Shown here: positions 1 through 7,005 of the stretch, piece by piece | How the letters are laid out: every line of letters starts with the position of its first letter | Position numbering within the stretch: the first letter of the stretch is position 1 | Source: Bacteroidota bacterium | GTDB lineage: Bacteria > Bacteroidota > Bacteroidia > Chitinophagales > LD1 | Length of the DNA stretch: 12,359 nucleotides | Assembly: GCA_018267355.1 (NCBI GenBank) | Contig: JAFDYP010000239.1 | Location: forward strand, 1 to 12,359 | Direction: 5' to 3' | Notes under the pieces: generated by a model | Database searches by the model: none | What the model saw: the letters and a program-made list of their open reading frames with translations, nothing else | What the model was told of the DNA's origin: nothing | Translations under genes and position numbers: made by a program

Positions 1-1212
1 GCTCTGGCCCACGAGGGCTATCACTTTGCCCTTGGCGATGGTCAGGTCGATGCCTTTCAGTATCTGCCTGTTCAGGTTAGACGGATAGTGGAAGGAGACA
101 TTCTTATATACAATAGACTGGCTAAACAGCGCAGCCGGTTTCGCGTCAGCGGCCTCCACAATGGTATTCGGCGCGTCCAGTATCTCAAAGACCCGCTCAG
201 AGGAGGCCAGGCCGATGTTGATCTTGTAGAAAGCAGTAGAAAAGCTCTTCGCCGGCTGTATCAGCAGTGAGAACATGGCGATATACCCGATAAACGTAGC
301 CGCCTCCATCTCCCCCCGCAGCACCAGCCCGCCGCCAAACCACAGCACGAGGCTAAACACCGCGATAGCCAGAAACTCCGTCAGCGGCGAGCTCAGCTCA
401 TAGCGGCGGTTGATCGCATTGCCCTGCTGATAGTGCAGCTCATTGGTCTCCTCAAACTGGCGCTTCTTATACCCCTCCGCGCCAAAGGCCTGCACGATGC
501 GCAGCCCCGAGATGCTCTCCTCCACGATGGACATAAAGCGCCCTATAGTCTCCTGTATATTCTGCGACTGGCGCTTGAGCGTCTTGCCTATGCTGCCTAT
601 CAGCAGTCCCACCACGCCCAGCATCACAAACACGAAGAGCGTGAGTTTGGCACTCAGCATGAGCATCCAGGTGAGGGAGAGGATGATATTGACCGGCTCA
701 CTGATGATCACCTCCAGCATGCTGAAGATCCAGCCGTCTATCGCGCGGATATCATCCGTCATGCGCGTGATCAGGTCGCCCTTGCGCTCCTGGCTGTAGT
801 AGCTCAGCGGCAGGCTCAGCAGCTTGCCGAAGACCTCATTGCGCAGGTCGCGCATCACGCCCGTACGGATGGGAGACAGCACCCGCAGTGCCAGGTAGCG
901 GAAGAAGTTCTTCAGGAAGATGACCACGATGATCGCTACACAGACCTCCAGCAGCGCCTGTGCCGGGCCATGTACGCGCTTCTCTGTAGAGAGTACATAC
1001 TTGATGTATTCCAGTATCGAGTTGGCATTGGCAGTCAGGGTGGGTTTCACCGTCACATCCGGCACCTGATTGAAGATCAGCTGTAGCAGCGGGATCACCA
1101 TCACTACAGAGAAAAGCGAGAACACCGCCGTCAGCACGTTGAAAAAAAAGTTAAGCGCACCGAGTCCGGTATACGGCCTGAGATAGCTGACTATTCGCTT
1201 GAAATTTGACAC
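1..1212 (-). CDS. ABC exporter, fused permease-ATPase (MsbA-like), C-terminus cut by window edge
   Basis: This is a type IV (MsbA/LmrA-like) ABC half-transporter, which would dimerise in the inner membrane and export a lipid or hydrophobic substrate using ATP. 404 residues are visible. The membrane domain spans roughly residues 15-345, with hydrophobic segments near 18-48, 86-108, 166-188, 190-208, 280-298 and 305-320. It carries the typical exporter stretch YYSQERKGDLITRMTDDI (138-155) and the coupling-helix region EESISGLRIVQAFGAE (231-246). The nucleotide-binding domain starts near 366 with VSFHYPS, where Y376 is the likely A-loop aromatic. The window ends at VGQS, inside Walker A, so the Walker A lysine, signature motif and Walker B lie outside. 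The start is a GTG at 1212, preceded four bases upstream by TATCTTTG, a Bacteroidota -7 box; no in-frame ATG lies near. The substrate cannot be told from sequence. Confidence 0.9.
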   Translation of the reverse strand, partial: MSNFKRIVSYLRPYTGLGALNFFFNVLTAVFSLFSVVMVIPLLQLIFNQVPDVTVKPTLTANANSILEYIKYVLSTEKRVHGPAQALLEVCVAIIVVIFLKNFFRYLALRVLSPIRTGVMRDLRNEVFGKLLSLPLSYYSQERKGDLITRMTDDIRAIDGWIFSMLEVIISEPVNIILSLTWMLMLSAKLTLFVFVMLGVVGLLIGSIGKTLKRQSQNIQETIGRFMSIVEESISGLRIVQAFGAEGYKKRQFEETNELHYQQGNAINRRYELSSPLTEFLAIAVFSLVLWFGGGLVLRGEMEAATFIGYIAMFSLLIQPAKSFSTAFYKINIGLASSERVFEILDAPNTIVEAADAKPAALFSQSIVYKNVSFHYPSNLNRQILKGIDLTIAKGKVIALVGQS

Positions 1213-1216
1213 ACGG

Positions 1217-1224
1217 CAAAGATA
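1217..1224 (-). promoter_or_regulatory. Putative -7 promoter box TATCTTTG for the ABC exporter
   Basis: On the minus strand the sequence reads TATCTTTG, then CCGT, then the GTG start. It matches the Bacteroidota -7 consensus TAnnTTTG exactly. No clear TTG or TTTG -33 element sits 19-21 bases upstream. If the box is real, transcription would begin at or next to the start codon, giving a leaderless or near-leaderless mRNA. Confidence 0.4.
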
Positions 1225-1296
1225 GGAGAAGGAATGAGTAATGGCAGATAACGGTGAAATGTCAGCGGTAGTATCCTATGGGATTCGACTGTACAG

Positions 1297-1605
1297 TTAT
1301 ATGCGCTTCTTTATTTCTGCCGGCTCTCTTTTAAAATGGATGATTCCCACGATCCGTATTTCGGCTATGTCTGGGAGCACCTGATAGTAGATGCCATAGG
1401 GGAACTTCCTGATCACACACCTTCTATAGCCTTTATATACCTCCTGATAGATCTTGGGTGTCTTGGATATAGACTCGATAGATTGGTCTACTGACTCAAT
1501 AAATTTATCTCCCAAACCTATTTGCTGCGTTTCATACCATATAAAAGCTGAATCCAGGTCTACTTCGGCTTCCGAGAGAATGGAAACATTGTACGCCACC
1601 TTCAC
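1297..1605 (-). CDS. ParE/RelE-family toxin of a type II toxin-antitoxin module
   Basis: The 102-residue product has the ParE/RelE-superfamily layout. An N-terminal strand (KVAYNVSILSEAEVDL) is followed by a helix with AFIWYETQQIGLGDKFIESVD (about 20-40). A P-x-x-Y segment (TPKIYQEV) and the strands RRCVIRKFPYGIYYQV (61-76) and IAEIRIVGIIHFKREP come after. These are the usual positions of the beta-sheet and its basic residues. ParE-type members poison gyrase and RelE-type members cleave mRNA on the ribosome; sequence alone does not settle which applies, though the WYE...GLG...F pattern is commonest in proteins annotated ParE. The GTG start at 1605 overlaps the antitoxin stop by four bases (GTGA), so translation is probably coupled. 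The length is full for the family and no frameshift is seen. Confidence 0.85.
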   Translation of the reverse strand: MKVAYNVSILSEAEVDLDSAFIWYETQQIGLGDKFIESVDQSIESISKTPKIYQEVYKGYRRCVIRKFPYGIYYQVLPDIAEIRIVGIIHFKREPAEIKKRI

Positions 1606-1817
1606 TTTTTATATTTGGCTTTGACTTCTGACCATGGCCTGAAGGTCCCTTCGCCACTGTTAATCTTTGCTATTCGCTGATCCAGGATTTCCTTGTGCTC
1701 TTTGGATATAGATTCCAGCGAGTTGTCACGTGCAATATCGTCCCACAACTCTTGTACGAGCTGTAGCTTCTCTTCCACCGGTAGCTTATGAAGCTCTGCT
1801 ATTTGTGATTTATCCAT
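1602..1817 (-). CDS. Antitoxin of the addiction-module component family (TIGR02574/PF09720-like)
   Basis: The 71-residue acidic helical protein has the family's recognisable core LPVEEKLQLVQELWDDIA (residues 12-29) and a C-terminal segment with FRPWSEVKAKYKK. Proteins of this family (unstable antitoxin, TIGR02574) are typically encoded just upstream of a ParE/RelE-like toxin, as here, and bind it through the C-terminal region. I chose the ATG at 1817. An in-frame TTG at 1835 would add six residues but lies inside a TAACTTTG promoter-like box, so it is unlikely to be the start. The gene overlaps the toxin by four bases. No ribbon-helix-helix or helix-turn-helix domain is visible, so autoregulation as in classical modules is uncertain. 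Confidence 0.8.
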   Translation of the reverse strand: MDKSQIAELHKLPVEEKLQLVQELWDDIARDNSLESISKEHKEILDQRIAKINSGEGTFRPWSEVKAKYKK

Positions 1818-1832
1818 TGCACGCCTTTTACC

Positions 1833-1840
1833 CAAAGTTA
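1833..1840 (-). promoter_or_regulatory. Putative -7 promoter box TAACTTTG for the toxin-antitoxin pair
   Basis: On the minus strand TAACTTTG matches the TAnnTTTG consensus and ends 15 bases before the antitoxin ATG at 1817. The expected -33 TTG element is not evident. A short leader of roughly 8-10 bases would result. Confidence 0.4.
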
Positions 1841-1974
1841 CCGATTCTTATCTTATCCATGAAGTGTGCTTAGCGACTGGCCGTCTCAGTTGCACCTATC
1901 CCCCTGCTTAACATCTTTTTACAACGCCCTGCTTTGTTAAAACTTAAATTCGCTCTCCCAAAAGATACACGCAC
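1836..1974. other. Divergent intergenic region between the toxin-antitoxin pair and moxR
   Basis: This 139-bp spacer must hold promoters for both directions. The minus-strand box at 1833-1840 serves the antitoxin. For moxR only a weak match is visible: TAAATTCG at 1945-1952, one base off TAnnTTTG, without a convincing -33 element at the right spacing. No ORF, inverted repeat or strong operator is seen. Confidence 0.3.
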
Positions 1975-2988
1975 ATGGAAGTAATCACACCATCCTCATC
2001 ATCTGTAGACATCGCGTCTCTGAATGATCGTATCAACCGCGAGAGCGCCTTTATAGACGTGCTCAATATGGAGCTCGGCAAGGCAGTCGTAGGCCAGAAG
2101 TACATGGTAGAGCGCCTGCTGCTCGCAGTCCTCTCCAATGGCCACATCCTCCTGGAGGGTGTACCCGGCCTGGCCAAGACCCTCTCGATCAAATCGCTCG
2201 CCTCGGCGGTACACGCGGGTTTCTCGCGGATCCAGTTCACGCCGGACCTGCTCCCTGCCGACCTGATCGGTACGATGATCTACAATCCAAAGGACCACGA
2301 GTTCAGCGTGAAGAAGGGCCCTGTATTCTCCAACTTTATCCTGGCAGATGAAATCAACCGTGCCCCTGCCAAGGTGCAGTCTGCACTGCTCGAGGCCATG
2401 CAGGAGCGCCAGGTGACCATCGGTGAGCAGACCTTCAAGCTGGAGGAGCCTTTCCTCGTGCTCGCCACGCAGAACCCGATAGAGCAGGAGGGTACCTACC
2501 CGCTGCCAGAGGCGCAGGTAGACCGCTTCATGCTAAAGGTAGTAGTGACCTATCCTAAGAAAGAAGAAGAGCAGCTGATCATGCGCCAAAATATGTCGTA
2601 TGATGCGCCTAAGATCAACCCGGTCATCTCTAAAGAGGCCCTCGTCTCTGCCCGTCGTACTACCCGCGAGGTATATATGGATGAGAAGATCGAGCGCTAT
2701 ATCCTGGATATTGTTTTCGCTACCCGTCGTCCGGAGGACTACAAGCTGGGCAAGATCAAGCCGCTCATCACCTACGGTGGCTCCCCTCGCGCCAGTATCA
2801 ATCTGGCTCTCGCTGCCAAGGCTTACGCCTTTATCAAGCGCCGCGGCTATGTGATACCGGAGGACGTACGCGCAGTCTGCTACGACGTACTGCGCCACCG
2901 TATCGGCCTGACTTACGAGGCTGAAGCCGAAAATGTAACAACAGAAGAGATCATCAGCGACATCCTGAACGCAGTCGAAGTACCATAG
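1975..2988 (+). CDS. moxR: MoxR-family AAA+ ATPase
   Basis: A 337-residue cytoplasmic AAA+ ATPase of the MoxR family (AAA_3 core plus C-terminal lid). Walker A is GVPGLAKT (62-69) with K68. Walker B is FILADE (121-126), followed by the family hallmark INRAPAKVQSALLEAMQE (127-144). Sensor 1 is in LATQNPIEQEGTYPLPEAQ (163-181), VDRF (182-185) carries a conserved arginine, and sensor 2 lies in GGSPRAS (268-274). MoxR proteins form hexamers and act with vWA-domain partners to insert metals or remodel proteins. The next gene encodes such a partner, and BatA and BatB follow. Length and motifs are complete. It is the first gene of the main operon; the spacer to the DUF58 gene is 6 bases. The start ATG has no Shine-Dalgarno sequence. 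Confidence 0.95.
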   Translation: MEVITPSSSSVDIASLNDRINRESAFIDVLNMELGKAVVGQKYMVERLLLAVLSNGHILLEGVPGLAKTLSIKSLASAVHAGFSRIQFTPDLLPADLIGTMIYNPKDHEFSVKKGPVFSNFILADEINRAPAKVQSALLEAMQERQVTIGEQTFKLEEPFLVLATQNPIEQEGTYPLPEAQVDRFMLKVVVTYPKKEEEQLIMRQNMSYDAPKINPVISKEALVSARRTTREVYMDEKIERYILDIVFATRRPEDYKLGKIKPLITYGGSPRASINLALAAKAYAFIKRRGYVIPEDVRAVCYDVLRHRIGLTYEAEAENVTTEEIISDILNAVEVP

Positions 2989-2994
2989 ACCATC

Positions 2995-3921
2995 ATGGCA
3001 AAGGCGTCTCAAATAAAGTCTGATAAAGCGCAGGCTGCAGATAGCGCGCAGAGTGAACGCAGGAAGAGGCTACGTCGTATCGAGATCAAGACTCGTAAGC
3101 TTTCCGCTCAGGTTTTCTCTGGTAGCTATCACTCTGCCTTCAAGGGGCGCGGCATCTCCTTTAGCGAGGTACGCGAGTACCAGTTTGGAGATGATATCCG
3201 CTCTATAGATTGGAATGTGACGGCCCGTGCCAATAAGCCATTCATAAAGGTATTTGAAGAAGAGCGCGAGCAGACCCTCATGCTCATCATTGATGTGAGC
3301 CGCTCTACCATGTTTGGCACGCAGACGGAGTTTAAGAAAGAGATCATCGAGATCATCAGCGGCATATTGGCTTTCTCTGCGATCACCAATAACGACAAGG
3401 TCGGCGTCATCTTCTTCAGTGATAAAGTAGAGAAGTTCATCCCGGCCAAGAAGGGAAAGTCGCACATCATGCGCATCATCTCTGAGATAGACAGCTTTGA
3501 GTCTCAGGAGCGCGGCACAGACCTGGCCGAGGCGCTGAAGTACTTTAATAATGTGAGCAAGAAGAAGGCGATCGCTTTTATGATATCAGACTTCATGGTG
3601 GGCAAGGATATCCAGAAGGAGCTGACCATTGCGGCGCGTAAGCATGATTTTATTGGCATTCAGATATATGACAAGCGTGAGCGCCTGATGGAGGACGTCG
3701 GCACTGTACTCATACAGGATGCGGAGTCCGGTGTAGAGTTCTTTGCAGATACCTCTGACAAGCGTCTGCGTGCGCAGATACAAAAGCTTTTTGATGAGCA
3801 GCAGGTGAAGAACAAGGTCACTTTCGGCAAAGCCGGTGCCCAGTTCGTAAGCATCGATACTACTGCCAACTATGTGACTGCCCTGATGAAAATGTTTAAA
3901 GAAAGGGAGATCAAGCGCTAA
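2995..3921 (+). CDS. DUF58 vWA-like protein, predicted MoxR partner
   Basis: A 308-residue soluble protein with no signal peptide or membrane segment. The N-terminus is charged and low-complexity (1-35). The DUF58 signature covers about 43-78, including KGRGISFSEVREYQFGDD and SIDWNVTAR. A vWA fold then begins, with MIDAS residues D100, S102 and S104 (DVSRS), T175 in GTDLAEAL, and D199 in MISDF, so metal binding looks intact. DUF58 proteins almost always sit beside moxR and are presumed clients or adaptors of the ATPase at the membrane. The gene starts 6 bases after moxR and its stop overlaps the next start by one base (TAATG). Function beyond partnership with MoxR is unknown. Confidence 0.92.
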   Translation: MAKASQIKSDKAQAADSAQSERRKRLRRIEIKTRKLSAQVFSGSYHSAFKGRGISFSEVREYQFGDDIRSIDWNVTARANKPFIKVFEEEREQTLMLIIDVSRSTMFGTQTEFKKEIIEIISGILAFSAITNNDKVGVIFFSDKVEKFIPAKKGKSHIMRIISEIDSFESQERGTDLAEALKYFNNVSKKKAIAFMISDFMVGKDIQKELTIAARKHDFIGIQIYDKRERLMEDVGTVLIQDAESGVEFFADTSDKRLRAQIQKLFDEQQVKNKVTFGKAGAQFVSIDTTANYVTALMKMFKEREIKR

Positions 3922-4985
3922 TGAATACGCTTCATAACATATCATATATCTCCGGTGGCCAAGGCCAGCTCCTGTCTGTAGGGACAGGTCGCGACCTGTC
4001 CCTACCAGCTAGGCGCATCAAGCATCTTGCATTGTCTTGCCTCTTGGTTCTTGCTTCTTGCGTCTCTCACGCCCAGATCTCCGCCACCTTCAAAGGTGAC
4101 TCGTCTAAGATCGAGATCGGAGACTACTTTAATATGAAGCTGGTGGTCAATGCGCAGCCGGATATCGTGGTAGACTTCCCGACCTTTCCCGGCGATACCA
4201 TCGGCAAGATCGGCATCGTCAAAAAGGACAAGATAGATACCGCTAAGATCGGTACGAGCACGATCTACTCACAGAATATCACCATACAGGCCTATGAGGG
4301 TGGGCAGTATATCTTCACCCCGCTAAAGGTCTACTATATGAATACGGTGACGCGTGTGATAGACAGCGCCTACACCAATGCATACCAGCTGCAGGTCATC
4401 GAGCCGGCCGTAGACACTACCAAGCCGATCAAACCGATCAAGGCCCCGCTGAATGTGCCTTACCAGCTCAATGAGTTTTACAGCTGGATAGCCATAGGGC
4501 TGGTCATACTCGCGGCGATCATCATCGGCATCATACTCTACCTCCGGTACAAGAAGAAGCCGGCACCGGTCGTAGCCCGTCCTCGGCCAAAAGACCCCGC
4601 CCACATATGGGCAGCCAAAGAGCTGAAGAAGCTGGAGGATGAAAAGCTCTGGCAGAAGGACCAGGTCAAGCTCTACCACTCGCGCCTGGCAGATATCCTG
4701 CGCAGCTATCTTGAGTTCCGCTATGACTACTATGCACTGGAGTCTACCACCGGCGAGATAGAGCAGGAGCTGGATCGCCTCGGTATCAGCCTCGATGCGC
4801 GCAGCCGCATCATGGAGACCTTGCGTCTGGCCGACTTTGTCAAGTTTGCCAAGATGAACCCTGCACCTGATCAGAATATGCGCAGCATGCAGAATGCTTC
4901 TGCCTTTGTAGAAGAGACCAAACAGCTCGTGACCGAGCCGGCAGAGAATAAACAAAACCCACCCGCTAAAAAGAAGAAGAAATAG
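3921..4985 (+). CDS. Signal-peptide, single-TM BatD-like protein of the bat operon
   Basis: A 354-residue exported membrane protein occupying the slot between DUF58 and BatA where Bacteroidota carry a BatD-related gene. Residues 31-52 form a late signal peptide. Its core ends in LASC (44-47), a plausible lipobox with C47, while a signal peptidase I cut after A51 (SHAQ) is the alternative. A beta-rich periplasmic domain (53-180) has the EGGQYIFTPLKV stretch also seen in BatD-like proteins. One TM helix lies at 188-209. A cytoplasmic helical tail (225-330) is followed by a lysine-rich end. The ATG at 3921 overlaps the DUF58 stop, and no later in-frame ATG occurs before residue 72, so this start is well supported. 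Oddity: about 30 residues precede the hydrophobic core, and this leader is largely encoded by repeat DNA (palindrome 3978-4005, heptamers 4025-4062). Molecular role unknown. Confidence 0.85.
   Translation: MNTLHNISYISGGQGQLLSVGTGRDLSLPARRIKHLALSCLLVLASCVSHAQISATFKGDSSKIEIGDYFNMKLVVNAQPDIVVDFPTFPGDTIGKIGIVKKDKIDTAKIGTSTIYSQNITIQAYEGGQYIFTPLKVYYMNTVTRVIDSAYTNAYQLQVIEPAVDTTKPIKPIKAPLNVPYQLNEFYSWIAIGLVILAAIIIGIILYLRYKKKPAPVVARPRPKDPAHIWAAKELKKLEDEKLWQKDQVKLYHSRLADILRSYLEFRYDYYALESTTGEIEQELDRLGISLDARSRIMETLRLADFVKFAKMNPAPDQNMRSMQNASAFVEETKQLVTEPAENKQNPPAKKKKK
3978..4005. repeat. Perfect 28-bp palindrome inside the coding sequence
   Basis: The half-site is GTAGGGACAGGTCG, followed by its exact reverse complement, with no spacer and no mismatch. 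It falls exactly on codon boundaries at its left end and encodes residues 20-29 (VGTGRDLSLP) of the BatD-like protein. Palindromes with GTAGGG...CCCTAC ends are, from memory, a dispersed repeat type in many bacterial genomes. Only one copy lies in this window. Confidence 0.9.
4025..4062 (+). repeat. TCTTGCN heptamer repeat encoding the signal peptide core
   Basis: Four consecutive heptamers (TCTTGCC, TCTTGGT, TCTTGCT, TCTTGCG) occupy 4035-4062. A fifth, TCTTGCA, is at 4025-4031, separated by three bases (TTG). Read in frame, the block encodes residues 36-47 (LALSCLLVLASC), the hydrophobic core and lipobox-like cysteine of the exported protein. Confidence 0.85.
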
Positions 4986-4986
4986 G

Positions 4987-5994
4987 ATGTTTCACCTGTC
5001 ACATATCACGTGGGCCAATCAGTGGGTGCTGTGGCTGATACCGGTGGTAGCCATCCTGGCCACCGTATGGTGGTACCTGCGCCGGCGGCAGCAGTATCCG
5101 ACACTGACCTTCTCAGATACATCGGCGTTCAAGGGTTTCCGGTCTCCTGTGAAGGGTGTACTGAAAAAATATGCACCGCTCCTGCGCATCCTCTCTCTCG
5201 GCTTTCTGCTCATAGCGCTGGCCCGCCCGCAGAGCAGCTACGATGAGAGCAAGTCTACCACCGAGGGTATAGATATCGTCCTGGCTATGGACGTGTCTAC
5301 CTCCATGCTCTCGCAGGACTTCAAACCAAACCGCCTGGAGGCTGCCAAAAGTGTCGCATTAGACTTCGTGGAGGGTCGACCGCATGACCGTATCGGGCTG
5401 GTAGTTTTTGCAGGTGAGAGCTTCACGCAGTGCCCTGTCACCATAGACCATGTGATCGTGAAGAACCAACTCAAGGATATCAAAAACGGCATCCTGGAGG
5501 ATGGTACCGCCATAGGCATGGGCCTCTCTACAGCCGTGCAGCGGCTCAAGGACAGCGAGAGCAAGACCAAGGTGGTGATACTCATGACGGATGGCGTCAA
5601 TAACCGCGGCATCATAGATCCGCGCATGGCGGCCGATATCGCTACACAGTTTGGTGTGCGCTGCTATACCATCGGCGTGGGCAAGAACGGCCAGGCACTG
5701 ACGCCTGTCGCGATGGGTCCCAATGGGCTCATATTCGACTATGCCGAGGTGCAGATAGACGAGGCCCTGCTCAAGAGCATAGCAGACAAGACCGGCGGCA
5801 GGTACTACCGCGCCACAGACAATAAGACCCTGAAGGGGATCTTTGAGCAGATAGATAAACTGGAGAAGACCAAGATCAATGTCTCAGCCTTCACGCACAA
5901 GACGGAAAAATTCCAGCTCTTTGCCCTGATCGCTGCGGCCCTGCTCTTGATCGAGTGGATTTTGAGATATACAGTATTAAGGAGTATACCATAG
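4987..5994 (+). CDS. batA: BatA, membrane vWA-domain protein
   Basis: 335 residues. Two N-terminal TM helices lie at 12-30 and 62-80, a cytoplasmic vWA domain at about 94-295, and a C-terminal TM helix at 311-329, the standard BatA architecture. MIDAS residues are complete: D102, S104 and S106 (MDVSTSM), T174 in DGTAIGMGL, and D202 in MTDG. BatA is thought to form a complex with BatB that works with MoxR in the Bat system, which has been linked to oxygen or stress tolerance in Bacteroides. The exact reaction is not known. The gene begins one base after the previous stop and its own stop directly abuts the batB ATG. The length is normal and nothing is missing. Confidence 0.93.
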   Translation: MFHLSHITWANQWVLWLIPVVAILATVWWYLRRRQQYPTLTFSDTSAFKGFRSPVKGVLKKYAPLLRILSLGFLLIALARPQSSYDESKSTTEGIDIVLAMDVSTSMLSQDFKPNRLEAAKSVALDFVEGRPHDRIGLVVFAGESFTQCPVTIDHVIVKNQLKDIKNGILEDGTAIGMGLSTAVQRLKDSESKTKVVILMTDGVNNRGIIDPRMAADIATQFGVRCYTIGVGKNGQALTPVAMGPNGLIFDYAEVQIDEALLKSIADKTGGRYYRATDNKTLKGIFEQIDKLEKTKINVSAFTHKTEKFQLFALIAAALLLIEWILRYTVLRSIP

Positions 5995-7005
5995 ATGTTT
6001 AGGTTTGAACATATCGAGTATCTGCTATTGCTGGCACTTCTGGTGCCGGTTCTGCTGCTGTTCATCTACTTCTCTGTATGGCGCAGGAAGAGCATCGAGC
6101 GCTTTGGCAGCAAGTCTCTGGTGTACCAGCTCATCCCTGATTTCTCTGATGGCAAGCAGGTCATCAAGTTCGTGCTTCTCACCCTGGCATACATCTGCCT
6201 CGTCATCGCCATAGCCAATCCACAGATCGGCACCAAGCAGGAGAAGGTGAAACGCAATGGTATAGATGTAGTGGTGGCGCTGGACGTATCGCGCAGTATG
6301 CTCGCACAGGACGTGCAGCCTAACCGCCTGGCACGCGCCAAAAACTTTATCTCAAACTTTGTAGACCAGCTCAAAAATGACCGCTTTGCGATGGTCATCT
6401 TTGCCGGCCGCGCCTATCTGCAGATGCCACTGTCTGTAGACTATAGTGCGGTAAAGTTATACCTGCGATCGGTGAGCACAGAGAGCGTGCCTACGCAGGG
6501 TACCAATATCGGTGAGGCGATTGACCTGGCCAATGAGTCTTTCGCCAAAGGCGATAACAAATCAAAGGCGCTCATCATCATCTCTGACGGCGAGGACAAC
6601 GAGCCGGGTGTAGAGGATGCCCTCGAAAAGGCAGCGCAAAACGGTATCAAGGTCTTCACCGTGGCTGTCGGCACAGAGAAGGGTTCCCCTATCCCGCTGC
6701 CCAATGGCGACTACAAGCGCGATGCGGAGAATAACATCGTACTCTCTAAGGTAAACATCGAGGCTATGCGCAGCTATGCGGCCAAGGGCAATGGCAAGGC
6801 GCTGATCCTCGGCAATGGCAAAGATGAGATAGAAGCGATATTCAAAGAGCTGGGCCGCATCTCTACCAAGGAAATAGATGACGTGGTCTTCACTGAGTAC
6901 GACGACAAGTTCCAATATTTCCTCATAGCGGCTGCGCTGCTGCTCATAGCAGAGTATATGCTCAGCGAGCGCCGCAGCAGGCTGTTTGAAAAGCTGAAGA
7001 TATGA
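5995..7005 (+). CDS. batB: BatB, membrane vWA-domain protein
   Basis: 336 residues, paralogous to BatA with the same layout: TM helices at about 9-27 and 57-75, a vWA domain at about 88-290, and a C-terminal TM at 308-323. MIDAS residues are intact: D97, S99 and S101 (LDVSRSM), T170 in GTNIGEAID, and D198 in ISDGEDNEPG. The acidic DGEDNEPG loop and the extra SPIPLPNGDYKRDAENN insertion (231-247) distinguish it from BatA and are typical of BatB. It abuts batA with no spacer. Its TGA stop overlaps the batC ATG by four bases, indicating translational coupling. It probably forms a heteromer with BatA, facing the cytoplasm near MoxR. Confidence 0.93.
   Translation: MFRFEHIEYLLLLALLVPVLLLFIYFSVWRRKSIERFGSKSLVYQLIPDFSDGKQVIKFVLLTLAYICLVIAIANPQIGTKQEKVKRNGIDVVVALDVSRSMLAQDVQPNRLARAKNFISNFVDQLKNDRFAMVIFAGRAYLQMPLSVDYSAVKLYLRSVSTESVPTQGTNIGEAIDLANESFAKGDNKSKALIIISDGEDNEPGVEDALEKAAQNGIKVFTVAVGTEKGSPIPLPNGDYKRDAENNIVLSKVNIEAMRSYAAKGNGKALILGNGKDEIEAIFKELGRISTKEIDDVVFTEYDDKFQYFLIAAALLLIAEYMLSERRSRLFEKLKI

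Noticed and set aside
433..1086. 217-codon plus-strand open frame
   Set aside because: It lies entirely antisense to the ABC exporter, whose membrane domain reads clearly on the minus strand. The translation is His/Gln/Leu-rich with no domain, as expected from a shadow frame in GC-rich DNA.
1288..1297. Perfect 10-bp palindrome ACTGTACAGT touching the toxin stop codon
   Set aside because: Too short to be distinguished from chance in 12 kb, and it has no second copy that would indicate an operator.
4035..4062. Short tandem repeats here, and those at 7055-7078 and 7500-7690, considered as CRISPR
   Set aside because: Units are 7-8 bp or codon-level with no spacers of uniform length and no cas genes, so these are simple repeats.
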